Assembly (NCBI GenBank): GCA_029572555.1
Contig: JAKPVM010000036.1
Span: 1 to 33,081, forward strand
Direction of reading: 5' to 3'
Length of the DNA: 33,081 bases
From: Verrucomicrobiota bacterium
Lineage (GTDB): Bacteria; Verrucomicrobiota; Verrucomicrobiia; Limisphaerales; JAKPVM01
The notes beneath the pieces are model-generated. The model had not been told where the DNA came from. It worked only from the letters and a program-made list of their open reading frames with translations, and searched no databases. Of the stretch, positions 18,309 through 26,565 are shown piece by piece (positions within the stretch are counted from its first letter, which is position 1; each line of letters begins with the position of its first letter). The position numbers and the translations under genes are program-made.

Positions 18309-20714
18309 ATGAAAAGATTAATTAAGATTGTATTCTGGGTTTTGTTTTCGTTACTTGGAGCTTTTGCATACGTAACGATAGCGTTTCACCGTCAAGAACA
18401 TTTAAATTCAGCCTATATCTTAACTGCTGCAATTTGTAGTTATGTAATCGGATATAGATTCTATTCAAAATGGATTGCGGCAAAGGTGCTGGCGTTGAAT
18501 GATAGACGTGCCACACCTTGCGAGGTTCATGAAGATGGCAAGGATTTTGTCCGCACAAATAAGTGGATTGTATTTGGACATCACTTTGCAGCAATTTCCG
18601 GTCCCGGACCACTTGTTGGACCTGTTTTAGCAGCTCAATTTGGTTATTTGCCCGGCACCTTATGGATTCTGATAGGCGCTGTCCTTGGTGGAACAGTGCA
18701 AGATTTCGTAATCCTCGCTTTTTCTATGCGAAGAGACGGAAAGTCGCTCGGCGAAATGGTCAAGGAAGAGGTCAATACAATAGCCGGGGTAATTGCCCTT
18801 GTTGGAATAATTGCAATTATGACGATTTTGTTAGCTGTTCTATCTCTTGTTGTAGTTAAAGCACTTGCCGAAAGTCCCTGGGGGGTATTCACCGTCGGCG
18901 CAACAATCCCAATCGCAATGTTAATGGGCGGTTATATGAGGTTTATCAGGGTCGGCAAGATACTCGAAGCATCTGCTATCGGCGTAATTCTTCTTTTACT
19001 GGCAGTCTATGGTGGAAAAGTTGTTTATGAAGATAAAGAGGGATTATCAAAAATATTTACACTTGCCGCTGAACCTCTGGCATGGATAATTATTATCTAT
19101 GGTCTGGCTGCAAGCGTCCTTCCCGTATGGTTACTCCTTGCACCGCGTGATTATCTTAGTACATTTATGAAGTTAGGCACAATCTTTCTACTTGCGATTG
19201 GTTGTTTCTTTGTCCTGCCCGACCTTAAATTCCCTGCAATCAGCAAATTTATTGATGGTTCCGGCCTTGTTGTTGCAGGAAAATTATTTCCGTTTTGTTT
19301 CATCACAATTGCCTGTGGCGCAATTTCGGGATTTCATACTTTAATTTCAAGCGGTGTAACACCAAAAATAATCACAAGAGAAAGTTATTCTAGAACAGTC
19401 GGTTATGGAGCGATGTGTCTTGAATCGCTGGTTGCGATAATGGCAATGATTGCAGCGTGCTCTCTGGAACCCGGCGTTTACCTCAGTATGAATGTAAAAG
19501 GCGCGGGACAGGATTACGCCGCGATTGCTGCTGATACTGTCGCAAAAGTTAACGCTGTCGGTTTTCCAATCACCGTGGATAAAATGGAGCAATTAGCCGG
19601 AGAAGTTGGCGAACATACGTTATTTGGAAGAACAGGCGGTGCGGCTACTCTCGCTGTAGGTATGGTTCGAATATTATCCGTGTTTACACATAACCAATGG
19701 ATGGACTTGTGGTATCATTTTGCAATTATGTTCGAAGCATTGTTCATATTAACCACCATTGACGCTGGCACGCGGGTTGGAAGATATATTTTACAAGATG
19801 CCCTCGGACATATCTGGAAACCATTGGGGGATATTCGCAGTATAAAAAGCAACATTGTCGCAAGCTCGATTATGGTTTGTCTCTGGGGATATTTTTTAAT
19901 TCAGGGAGTACGCGATCCATTAGGCGGGGTTAACTCTCTCTGGCCTCTATTTGGAATCGCAAACCAGATGCTCTCCGTTATCGCACTATCTTTAGCTACG
20001 ACTATTATCCTTAAATCTTGTTTGCAAAAAATTAACAATTCACAACAATTATCTCTCTCCACATTGCTTAAAAAATCTGCTCCTATTTTGATTACATTTA
20101 TTCCGATGATATGGTTAGTATCCGTTACATTCACTGCAGGCTATCAAAAAATATTCAATGACGATCCACAAGTTGGCTTCATATCACAAGCAAGGCTACT
20201 TGAATCTAAAATCCCACTCCTACAAACAGACTTTGACAACGCCAAAAAGTCAGGAGACACAGAAAAAATAACAGACATTGAAAAAACGATGAAATTTAAC
20301 CAGACCTTGATTTTCACCAATAAACTTGATGCCGTAGTTACCGGGATATTTATAACTCTTGTAACAATAATTCTTATATTAAGCGCTCGAGAATGGGTTT
20401 TGCTTATAGCACAAAAACGTGAACCGCGACTTCGGGAAACTCCGCCTGTTTGGTTGCCTGACTATGCTGTGGTCGAACGAAAACCAATTAAATGGCTTGG
20501 CTGGTTAACCCTGTTCTTCCTTGCAATTAAAGAAATATCCGGGCAATCAGCCGTTGAACGTGAAGAAAAACTTATTGTGGCAAATGACAGCAACGTTTGC
20601 CATTGTGGACACTCTTTAAACAATAATCAGAGAAACTCCAATTATGATATTAAAAAGTCAGCCTTTATATCCGCAACAGACCACAGATATAGAAACATCA
20701 ATCGTTGTTGTTAA
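18309..20714 (+). CDS. cstA: Carbon starvation protein CstA-family transporter
   Basis: This polytopic inner-membrane transporter belongs to a family known for pyruvate or peptide uptake (CstA, BtsT). Diagnostic blocks: YRFYSKWIAAKVLALNDRRATPCEV (about 51-75), RTNKWIVFGHHFAAISGPGPLVGPVLAAQFGYLPG (about 82-116), GAVLGGTVQDF (121-131), SGFHTLISSGVTPK (about 340-353), DAGTRVGRYILQD (about 485-497) and a late cluster of membrane helices. About 15 or more membrane segments are expected. At 801 residues it is longer than E. coli CstA (701). Two parts are extra: a charged insert after the helix at about 612 (LLESKIPLLQTDF...DIEKTMKF), and a soluble tail of about 80 residues with CHCGHS near 764 and a final RCC. 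A terminator-like hairpin follows. Pyruvate uptake would suit the adjacent pyruvate-metabolism genes, but this is inference. Confidence 0.93.
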   Translation: MKRLIKIVFWVLFSLLGAFAYVTIAFHRQEHLNSAYILTAAICSYVIGYRFYSKWIAAKVLALNDRRATPCEVHEDGKDFVRTNKWIVFGHHFAAISGPGPLVGPVLAAQFGYLPGTLWILIGAVLGGTVQDFVILAFSMRRDGKSLGEMVKEEVNTIAGVIALVGIIAIMTILLAVLSLVVVKALAESPWGVFTVGATIPIAMLMGGYMRFIRVGKILEASAIGVILLLLAVYGGKVVYEDKEGLSKIFTLAAEPLAWIIIIYGLAASVLPVWLLLAPRDYLSTFMKLGTIFLLAIGCFFVLPDLKFPAISKFIDGSGLVVAGKLFPFCFITIACGAISGFHTLISSGVTPKIITRESYSRTVGYGAMCLESLVAIMAMIAACSLEPGVYLSMNVKGAGQDYAAIAADTVAKVNAVGFPITVDKMEQLAGEVGEHTLFGRTGGAATLAVGMVRILSVFTHNQWMDLWYHFAIMFEALFILTTIDAGTRVGRYILQDALGHIWKPLGDIRSIKSNIVASSIMVCLWGYFLIQGVRDPLGGVNSLWPLFGIANQMLSVIALSLATTIILKSCLQKINNSQQLSLSTLLKKSAPILITFIPMIWLVSVTFTAGYQKIFNDDPQVGFISQARLLESKIPLLQTDFDNAKKSGDTEKITDIEKTMKFNQTLIFTNKLDAVVTGIFITLVTIILILSAREWVLLIAQKREPRLRETPPVWLPDYAVVERKPIKWLGWLTLFFLAIKEISGQSAVEREEKLIVANDSNVCHCGHSLNNNQRNSNYDIKKSAFISATDHRYRNINRCC

Positions 20715-20741
20715 TCGAATAATATATCGAACAACAGTCTG

Positions 20742-20766
20742 TTAGGAGGATCTCCCCTAATTTTTA
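20742..20766 (+). terminator. Candidate rho-independent terminator of cstA
   Basis: TTAGGAGGA and TCCCCTAA form an imperfect stem (one mismatch) at 20742-20760, followed at once by five T. It lies 28 bases beyond the cstA stop codon. Confidence 0.55.
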
Positions 20767-20829
20767 ATCTCTGTATTCTTCCTACGTTGTCGGATTTTTT
20801 CTTTCAAAATTTTATTTAACAAATAGCGA

Positions 20830-23800
20830 ATGCTTGTAAAATTGAACCAAAACAGAGTCAAAACAAATATTATGATAGTATCTACCAAAAAGATGATGCT
20901 GCACACGAATTTGTGTGTGGTTTTATTCTGTATAGCAATAAGCCATTTTCTAAATGCAGGTGAATCTTGGCAGAATGATTTATACATTGGTGGCGGAGAT
21001 TACTGGCGTCAAAGAATTAAACTCGTTTTTACCAATTCATCGTCGGTTCAATTTAACGGCGAGCCAGTCCAACTAACCGTCGGAAATTCAAAAGGAGAGA
21101 TTTCAATCGTTAATCAAAAAGCCGAATCAATAAGGGTTGCCGATGAAAATGGAAACGAATATCTATGGGCAATTTATCACGATTCCTTAGTCAAAAAGGG
21201 AGTTATTAATTCAGGGGCAAAAATGATAGTGCCTGTCACAGTACCGACATTCTCTGCTGCAACGTTTTTTATATATTTTGACAACCCTTCGGCATTGGCG
21301 GTGCCTGATTTTTATTCAGTCTCAACATCTATTTTAAATGGCGACCTGGAACAGGAAATTAATAAAGCCCCAGCATTCTGGCAACACGATAAATCTGACG
21401 ACTCACACAAGGTCTATTATAATCAGGAAAATCCGCATTCCGGGAACAAATGCCTGAAAACCGTCGTAGCAGATGGCTCAGAACCGAGCTGGATTTCTAC
21501 CCGTCAAACAAATATCAGGATACATCCCGGCGCACGCTATAAATTTAGTGGATACGTTAAGGCTCAAAATGTAAAAGGTTCTGTCGGCTGGTATGTTCAC
21601 GTAGGAAATTCTGAAAAACCATTTATGATTGGTCCAATGGCAACAATTCCCGGCGGGACTTTTGATTGGAAAGAGGTTAGTGTTGAATTCACTGCGCCAA
21701 CAAATGCAGATAGAATTAGCGTTGGGACTGTACTCTATGGAACTGGGACTGCATATTTTGATGACGCAAAGTTAGAACCAATTGAAGAATATAATCCATT
21801 AAAATTGGTTTCTATTAATTATGAAAGGTTGCCAGAAATAAAAGAGTATGGCGCTCAATTACAGTGGATAACCAAAGGTAAAAACCAATGGGTTTTTAGA
21901 GTCCCAATAAGATTCGATAACCTCTCAGAACAGGCTTTGGAAAACAATTATATACTTGGGGATTTGGCACCAGTTTTAACGAGGTATAGGAACAGTTTAA
22001 ATCTTGATAATATACTTGTTGTTGATTCATCTGGAAACAAAATTCAACCCGTGAGAATTGGCAATCAATTACTGATTGATGCAAATATTAAACCTCTTTC
22101 GCGGAGATTTTTCAACGCATATTTTACTGCTTCAAAAAAGGGTAAAACCGAACCATCAAAAACTACTTATCAATTCACTCAAAACCCGGCTTTGCCAGGC
22201 GGAGACTTCGTTCATAGCAGTTCCAAAATAGCAATTGATGAATATAAAAAATTGTTAACCTCTTCAAAGAATCTCGTTAAAAACCCCGACTTTGAAACAG
22301 GAGAAAACCGCATCGAATTCTGGTCGGGAGGTGAAATCTCAAAAGAAGTAAAGATTCAAACTACTACTCACGGACTGTTTGGGAACATAAGCGCGCTAAT
22401 GTTTATCTCAACCAATGCTCCAAAAGGATGGAGAGGATTGCGTCAGACAATTCAAATAAGAGGAGGCGGGTCTTATCTTTATTCCAGTTGGGTGAAATGC
22501 AGCAATGTGGTAAATGGCGCTATCAAACTCCACGCCCATGCAAAAACTGCAAACGGAGAAATTTGTAAAAATGGCGGTTATATTAGCGTTGGCGATGGAC
22601 TGACTGGAAATCAGGACTGGGTTTTATTGAACGGCATCATCAAATGCCCAAAAGATGCGACGCAAATTGAACTTCACCTAACAACAGATAACAGCGGTGA
22701 AATCTATTATGATGGCGTAGTGTTTGTGGAATTAAAAGACGCCTCTGTTATGCCGATCCAGTTGAATCCCGAACTCAATAAAGACAAACTAACTGTCTGG
22801 CAAGTCCCATCTATCATAAAAGTTTTCTACGACGATATCCCCATAACCAAAATTACCCAGCCAAATATAAGCGCAGCAAAAAACGAACGCGAATCGTTGC
22901 AACTCGCCGTAAGAAGCATTGAAGAAATGGAAATTAATATTAGCGTCACACCGCCAGAAAATTCAAAAGGTCATTCCCTTCCCGCGCCGGAAGTTGGCGT
23001 TGTTGACTATGTTCCGATTGATTTTGTTTCTGGTTATTATCAAACAACGGGTGCGGAGTGGCATAGAAAAAAACCGACATATCTCGGCGGTTCTGATGGA
23101 TGGGCTGGGTTCTGGCCTGACCCGATTATTCCTGTGAACAATATAAAACTTCAGCCAAATCAAAGCCGACCAATCTGGCTCACATTTAAAGTCCCGCAAA
23201 ATGCCTTCGCTGGTAATTATAAAGGAACAATTAAACTAATTTGTAAAAACAAAACTATTAATGAGGTTAAATACACACTTCATATCTGGGATTTTGAAAT
23301 TCCGGAGAAACCAAATGTAAAGGCAATATATGATGTGCGTGGATCAATTAATAGGTGGGCGCCTGATGGTTTTGCCGATAACGATGTAAAAAAAGCAATC
23401 TGGGAGTTTATGTCTGAACGTCGGCTCTGTCCGGATACAATCCGACCCGAACCCAAAATCCAATTTAAGAATGGCAAAGTAGAGGCTGATTTTACAGCCT
23501 TTGATTCTGCGGCAAAGTTTTATATTGAGAAACTTAAACTCCCGCATTTTTACACACCATGGCAGTTTTATTGTTTTGGTTGGGGATTGCCACCGTGGAA
23601 TAAATTTGGTGAAGCACCCTATTCTGGCGTCTCACCTTATGAGGGGATAGACCGTGAAAATCTACGTCCTGAATTCAAAAAGGCATATCAACAATGTTTG
23701 AAAGTTTTCTGGGAACACCTCAAATCTAATGGCTGGGACGACGAATGTATCTTATACATTTCAGACGAACCATTTGATAATATGCCTGAAATCAGAAAAC

Positions 23801-24498
23801 AGATGAAAGCCTTATGCAATATGATTCACGAGGTAGATTCATCAATACCAATTTACTCCAGCACATGGCATCACCAACCGGAATGGGATGGTTATATAAC
23901 CGTCTGGGGATTAGGACATTATGGCATTGTCCCACCTAATAAACTTAAAGAAATTAAAAATACTGGCGCAAGGATACTATGGACAACCGATGGGCAGATG
24001 TGCATAGATACACCGTTTTTAGCAGTTGAACGATTGTTGCCTCACTATTGTTTCCATTATGGAGTCGAAGGATACGAATTCTGGGGATTTGATTGGCTCA
24101 CTTATGATCCTTATGAATTTGGTTGGCACTCTTTTATCCACCAAACTGACCAACCAGGCAGAAGTTACTGGGTTCGCTATCCCAATGGCGATGGATATCT
24201 TATTTACCCGGGCAAGAAATATGGCAGATTAAAACCAATACCGTCCATTCGTTCCGAACTGGCTGCGGAAGGCTGCGAAGACTATGAGTATTTATATTTG
24301 TTGAAACAAAAAATAAATTCGGCAAGAAAAAATCACCCTGCCCTTACAGAAGCAAAGGAGACATTAGAGTTTGCGCGGTCGCTTGTGTTTATGCCAAATG
24401 CCGGAGGACGTTTCTCCTCTCGTATGCTGCCCAATCCACTACTGGTTTACGAAGCAAGGAATAGAATTGCCACCGCAATAGAAAAGTTAAAAGATTAA
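20830..24498 (+). CDS. Secreted GH123-type (DUF4091) glycoside hydrolase with two carbohydrate-binding-like domains
   Basis: The 1222-residue exported protein carries a C-terminal domain of the DUF4091 family, now grouped with GH123 catalytic domains. The signal peptide is best read from Met22 or Met23 (MLHTNLCVVLFCIAISHFLNAG); the 21 residues before it are unlikely to be used. After a beta-rich region, a jelly-roll binding module follows at about 165-320 (ILNGDLEQ...PAFWQ), another sandwich region at about 330-470, and a second binding module at about 480-635 (VKNPDFETGENRIEFWSGG). A beta domain (about 650-820) leads to the catalytic barrel (about 825-1200). There, YISDEP holds Asp979-Glu980, matching the Asp-Glu pair used in GH123 N-acetyl-beta-galactosaminidases. 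YEFWGFDWL and PIPSIRSELAAEGCEDYEYL close the domain. Substrate unproven. The end overlaps the convergent M23 gene by 4 bases. Confidence 0.88.
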   Translation: MLVKLNQNRVKTNIMIVSTKKMMLHTNLCVVLFCIAISHFLNAGESWQNDLYIGGGDYWRQRIKLVFTNSSSVQFNGEPVQLTVGNSKGEISIVNQKAESIRVADENGNEYLWAIYHDSLVKKGVINSGAKMIVPVTVPTFSAATFFIYFDNPSALAVPDFYSVSTSILNGDLEQEINKAPAFWQHDKSDDSHKVYYNQENPHSGNKCLKTVVADGSEPSWISTRQTNIRIHPGARYKFSGYVKAQNVKGSVGWYVHVGNSEKPFMIGPMATIPGGTFDWKEVSVEFTAPTNADRISVGTVLYGTGTAYFDDAKLEPIEEYNPLKLVSINYERLPEIKEYGAQLQWITKGKNQWVFRVPIRFDNLSEQALENNYILGDLAPVLTRYRNSLNLDNILVVDSSGNKIQPVRIGNQLLIDANIKPLSRRFFNAYFTASKKGKTEPSKTTYQFTQNPALPGGDFVHSSSKIAIDEYKKLLTSSKNLVKNPDFETGENRIEFWSGGEISKEVKIQTTTHGLFGNISALMFISTNAPKGWRGLRQTIQIRGGGSYLYSSWVKCSNVVNGAIKLHAHAKTANGEICKNGGYISVGDGLTGNQDWVLLNGIIKCPKDATQIELHLTTDNSGEIYYDGVVFVELKDASVMPIQLNPELNKDKLTVWQVPSIIKVFYDDIPITKITQPNISAAKNERESLQLAVRSIEEMEINISVTPPENSKGHSLPAPEVGVVDYVPIDFVSGYYQTTGAEWHRKKPTYLGGSDGWAGFWPDPIIPVNNIKLQPNQSRPIWLTFKVPQNAFAGNYKGTIKLICKNKTINEVKYTLHIWDFEIPEKPNVKAIYDVRGSINRWAPDGFADNDVKKAIWEFMSERRLCPDTIRPEPKIQFKNGKVEADFTAFDSAAKFYIEKLKLPHFYTPWQFYCFGWGLPPWNKFGEAPYSGVSPYEGIDRENLRPEFKKAYQQCLKVFWEHLKSNGWDDECILYISDEPFDNMPEIRKQMKALCNMIHEVDSSIPIYSSTWHHQPEWDGYITVWGLGHYGIVPPNKLKEIKNTGARILWTTDGQMCIDTPFLAVERLLPHYCFHYGVEGYEFWGFDWLTYDPYEFGWHSFIHQTDQPGRSYWVRYPNGDGYLIYPGKKYGRLKPIPSIRSELAAEGCEDYEYLYLLKQKINSARKNHPALTEAKETLEFARSLVFMPNAGGRFSSRMLPNPLLVYEARNRIATAIEKLKD

Positions 24499-25532
24499 TA
24501 AGTCAAAAGTTCAATCAGACTTAAACCAGTATTTGACAATTGCCAGCCCGAACTATTATGAAGGATAAGTCGGCGAGCGGGGTTGTTTTTCTGCTCTTCA
24601 GGATTAACCCGAAGAAGTTGGACACTGGCAAAGCCTTTGGTTTCTGAGGGTGCACGGGGAATTAATTTAATCGGGAGGCCATTATAATTTAGTGATATTT
24701 CATATCCCGCTACGCCCTCTTTTTCCACAAGCGGATTTTTTTCAACCAATGCAAAATATCGTTTTAAATATGAGAAATCTGTTTTTCTAACAAAAACCGC
24801 ACACAGTTCATTTTGATTTTTAATAAAATTAACAAGATTGAATTGCTTGCCCTGTTTTTGCTGGGTGATAAAGAGCAATCGAGGATCAATCCCGAATAAA
24901 TTCAATCCATTCCAGACACCATGGTCATTGCGTTCATTTGGATAACGCGCCTTAAACCACCAGGAAAACTTATCATTAATAAATAAATTAAGTTCAAAAT
25001 GTAGATGAGCTCGTTCAAGCGAAATTTTTTGACGAGTATTTGCCGTCGTACCCATAATCCCAATTATATCACCTGCCTTCACAGGGGTACCCTCCTTCAA
25101 TGTATCACTGACTTTGCTTAAATGCGCATATAAAGAATAAATTTCAATACCATCAATCACATGACGGATAACAATATATCTTCCGTAGTTTGATAAAGAT
25201 GGCTTGTTGTTTATATATACAACCACGCCGTCAGCAGTGGCATAAATGGGGTCAACAGGATGTCCCATCTTATCTCTTTGAACACATTTAATATCTATGC
25301 CTTCGTGCATCTGATATCCATCTGAACGAACACAGCCAAAGGTACCGCTTTCCCAATTCTTGCCGGGTGTTGGAACATAATATTTTTCTGGATTTCTCCA
25401 GTTAAAAATCTCGGTATTAGGCGTTGGCAAATAGAATGGTTGAGAAAAGCAAACATTAAAAAATAAGTTTGAAACGCACAAAACTAAAACAAGCCCGCAA
25501 GATTTAAGTTTTCCGTAAAAATAGTTTTTCAT
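24495..25532 (-). CDS. Secreted M23 (LytM/NlpD-type) metallopeptidase
   Basis: This 345-residue protein has an N-terminal signal peptide (about 1-30, with VLVLCVSNLFFNVCFS) and one M23 domain (about 70-185). The zinc ligands are visible: HEGID gives His76 and Asp80, and AHLHFE gives His176 and His178, with YAHLS at 135-139 as the usual active-site strand. The intact motif set suggests an active peptidoglycan endopeptidase acting in the periplasm, not a degenerate activator such as NlpD. A C-terminal region of about 150 residues has no recognised family; it may be a substrate- or partner-binding domain. It follows the SecD-P1-like lipoprotein gene after 9 bases, so the two are probably cotranscribed. 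The last four bases overlap the end of the convergent glycosidase gene. Confidence 0.9.
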   Translation of the reverse strand: MKNYFYGKLKSCGLVLVLCVSNLFFNVCFSQPFYLPTPNTEIFNWRNPEKYYVPTPGKNWESGTFGCVRSDGYQMHEGIDIKCVQRDKMGHPVDPIYATADGVVVYINNKPSLSNYGRYIVIRHVIDGIEIYSLYAHLSKVSDTLKEGTPVKAGDIIGIMGTTANTRQKISLERAHLHFELNLFINDKFSWWFKARYPNERNDHGVWNGLNLFGIDPRLLFITQQKQGKQFNLVNFIKNQNELCAVFVRKTDFSYLKRYFALVEKNPLVEKEGVAGYEISLNYNGLPIKLIPRAPSETKGFASVQLLRVNPEEQKNNPARRLILHNSSGWQLSNTGLSLIELLTY

Positions 25533-25541
25533 ATCAGTAAA

Positions 25542-26093
25542 TTATTTTTTCTTTTTAGGTTGAACTGCTTTGGCAACATTATTCAGACCGCGAACAATCC
25601 GTTCTGCCTCTTCACGAGTGGCATCCGGAGTAAAGACAAAGACGCCGTTCGAAATTCTTTGTGTAATCAAAGGTGCAGCAATCCACCTGGCGTCTCCAAA
25701 TTGACAAAATATTGCAATATGTCTTCCCTTGTTTGAAGTTGTTAATTCGTCTAACAATATTGTTCCGGTTGAGTCAAATATGATTCTAATCGCATAAGTA
25801 CCCATAAACTCAACAACATCTGCCCTTTCTACAAAACCTTCGTGTAATGAAGGTGCCCTATCAACCAGGATTATCATCGGTTTTGCCCTGTAAATGCTTG
25901 CTTGAACACAACGGTCTGAGCCGTCGGGATTCATCTCGCAATGGAAGCTAATTTTGGTTGCTTCTTTTCCTGAAGATTTTTTCTGTTTCGGTGGCGCATC
26001 ATCCTTTTTTATAGTCTCTTTATTATGTGCACAACCAACCAGCAACATTACTGACATCAAAATTATGTTGAATCTTAAAATTTTTATGTTCAT
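25542..26093 (-). CDS. Lipoprotein with SecD first-periplasmic-domain-like fold
   Basis: The 183-residue lipoprotein has lipobox LLVGC with Cys21 as the lipidation site. A Lys-rich linker follows, then a domain (about 48-175) resembling the head of the SecD/SecDF P1 periplasmic region: the sequence FDSTGTILLDELTTSNKGRHIAIFCQFGDARWIAAPLI and the closing FTPDATREEAERIVRGLN follow the SecD pattern of a strand, a glycine-rich turn, an AAPxI strand and a final helix. No membrane helices of SecD are present, so this is a free domain anchored in a lipid layer rather than a translocase. Similar free-standing P1-like domains are known as uncharacterised lipoproteins. It ends in Lys-rich KPKKKK and is linked to the M23 peptidase gene, 9 bases downstream. 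A direct role is not known. Confidence 0.8.
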   Translation of the reverse strand: MNIKILRFNIILMSVMLLVGCAHNKETIKKDDAPPKQKKSSGKEATKISFHCEMNPDGSDRCVQASIYRAKPMIILVDRAPSLHEGFVERADVVEFMGTYAIRIIFDSTGTILLDELTTSNKGRHIAIFCQFGDARWIAAPLITQRISNGVFVFTPDATREEAERIVRGLNNVAKAVQPKKKK

Positions 26094-26096
26094 ATT
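26068..26096 (+). promoter_or_regulatory. Candidate promoter for the small basic protein gene
   Basis: TTGAAT (26068-26073) and CATATT (26091-26096) are separated by 17 bases and each match four of six consensus bases. They sit inside the start of the divergent lipoprotein gene, since only 32 bases separate the two start codons. The site gives a leader of about 20-25 bases. Confidence 0.35.
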
Positions 26097-26125
26097 TTAA
26101 CAGAATTATAAACATATAAAGTTTT

Positions 26126-26287
26126 ATGAGCAAACAATACAACAAAATTATAAAACAAAGACGCCGAAAGGCTTACATAAAGCGGAAAAAGAAATTAGAA
26201 AAGTTAGCCGCAAAAACAAAGAAACAAAGCCAAGCAGAGCAAACCGCTCCACCTGCCGAGCAACCAAAAAGTGGAGCAACTGCTTAG
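26126..26287 (+). CDS. Small, highly basic 53-residue protein
   Basis: ATG at 26126 to TAG at 26285-26287. The protein begins MSKQYNKIIKQRRRKAYI, continues with KRKKKLEKLAAKTKKQ, and ends with a short Gln/Pro/Ala tail. About half of the first 34 residues are Lys or Arg, so it is probably a nucleic-acid or ribosome-associated protein. Similar tiny proteins with an N-terminal YNK..K+RRR motif occur in PVC bacteria as far as I recall, but I cannot name a verified family. Evidence that it is real: a promoter candidate just upstream, a strong terminator 26 bases after the stop, and codon content like its neighbours. It is divergent from the SecD-P1-like lipoprotein gene by 32 bases. Function unknown. 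Confidence 0.7.
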   Translation: MSKQYNKIIKQRRRKAYIKRKKKLEKLAAKTKKQSQAEQTAPPAEQPKSGATA

Positions 26288-26312
26288 TATAAAATATTAA
26301 TTATAGAACGAC

Positions 26313-26340
26313 ACCGCCAGTTCTGGCGGTTTTTTATTTT
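26313..26340 (+). terminator. Rho-independent terminator of the small basic protein gene
   Basis: ACCGCCAG (26313-26320) and CTGGCGGT (26323-26330) form a perfect 8-bp inverted repeat directly followed by a T-rich run. It starts 26 bases after the TAG of the small gene and is the clearest simple terminator in the window. It also insulates the downstream RNA region from this transcript. Confidence 0.85.
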
Positions 26341-26561
26341 AAAACCATCAGAACTAATTAAACGGGAACAATTTTGTAATAAGAAGTTATTAACAACCAA
26401 GATTAAATAAATATTCAAGTTGTGAATAACTTTTATGATGATAATTTTGTTTATGAATTATAGGGCAAATTTTCAATTTTAATTCACTTATAAAAATCAA
26501 TCTTGTGGATAATTTGTGCATATCTTTTCATTTACGAAATGTGAAAAATGGTTAATGTTAT
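26341..26561. other. Very AT-rich spacer with two DnaA-box-like 9-mers
   Basis: No gene is seen. The stretch is strongly AT-rich (26461-26520 has 15 G or C of 60). Two 9-mers read on the minus strand as TTATTCACA (26421-26429, one mismatch from the DnaA box) and TTATCCACA (26504-26512, exact consensus). They are 83 bases apart and in the same orientation. The stretch also has to contain the promoter of the large RNA that follows, but I could not single out a convincing -35/-10 pair. Confidence 0.45.
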
Positions 26562-26565
26562 ATTA

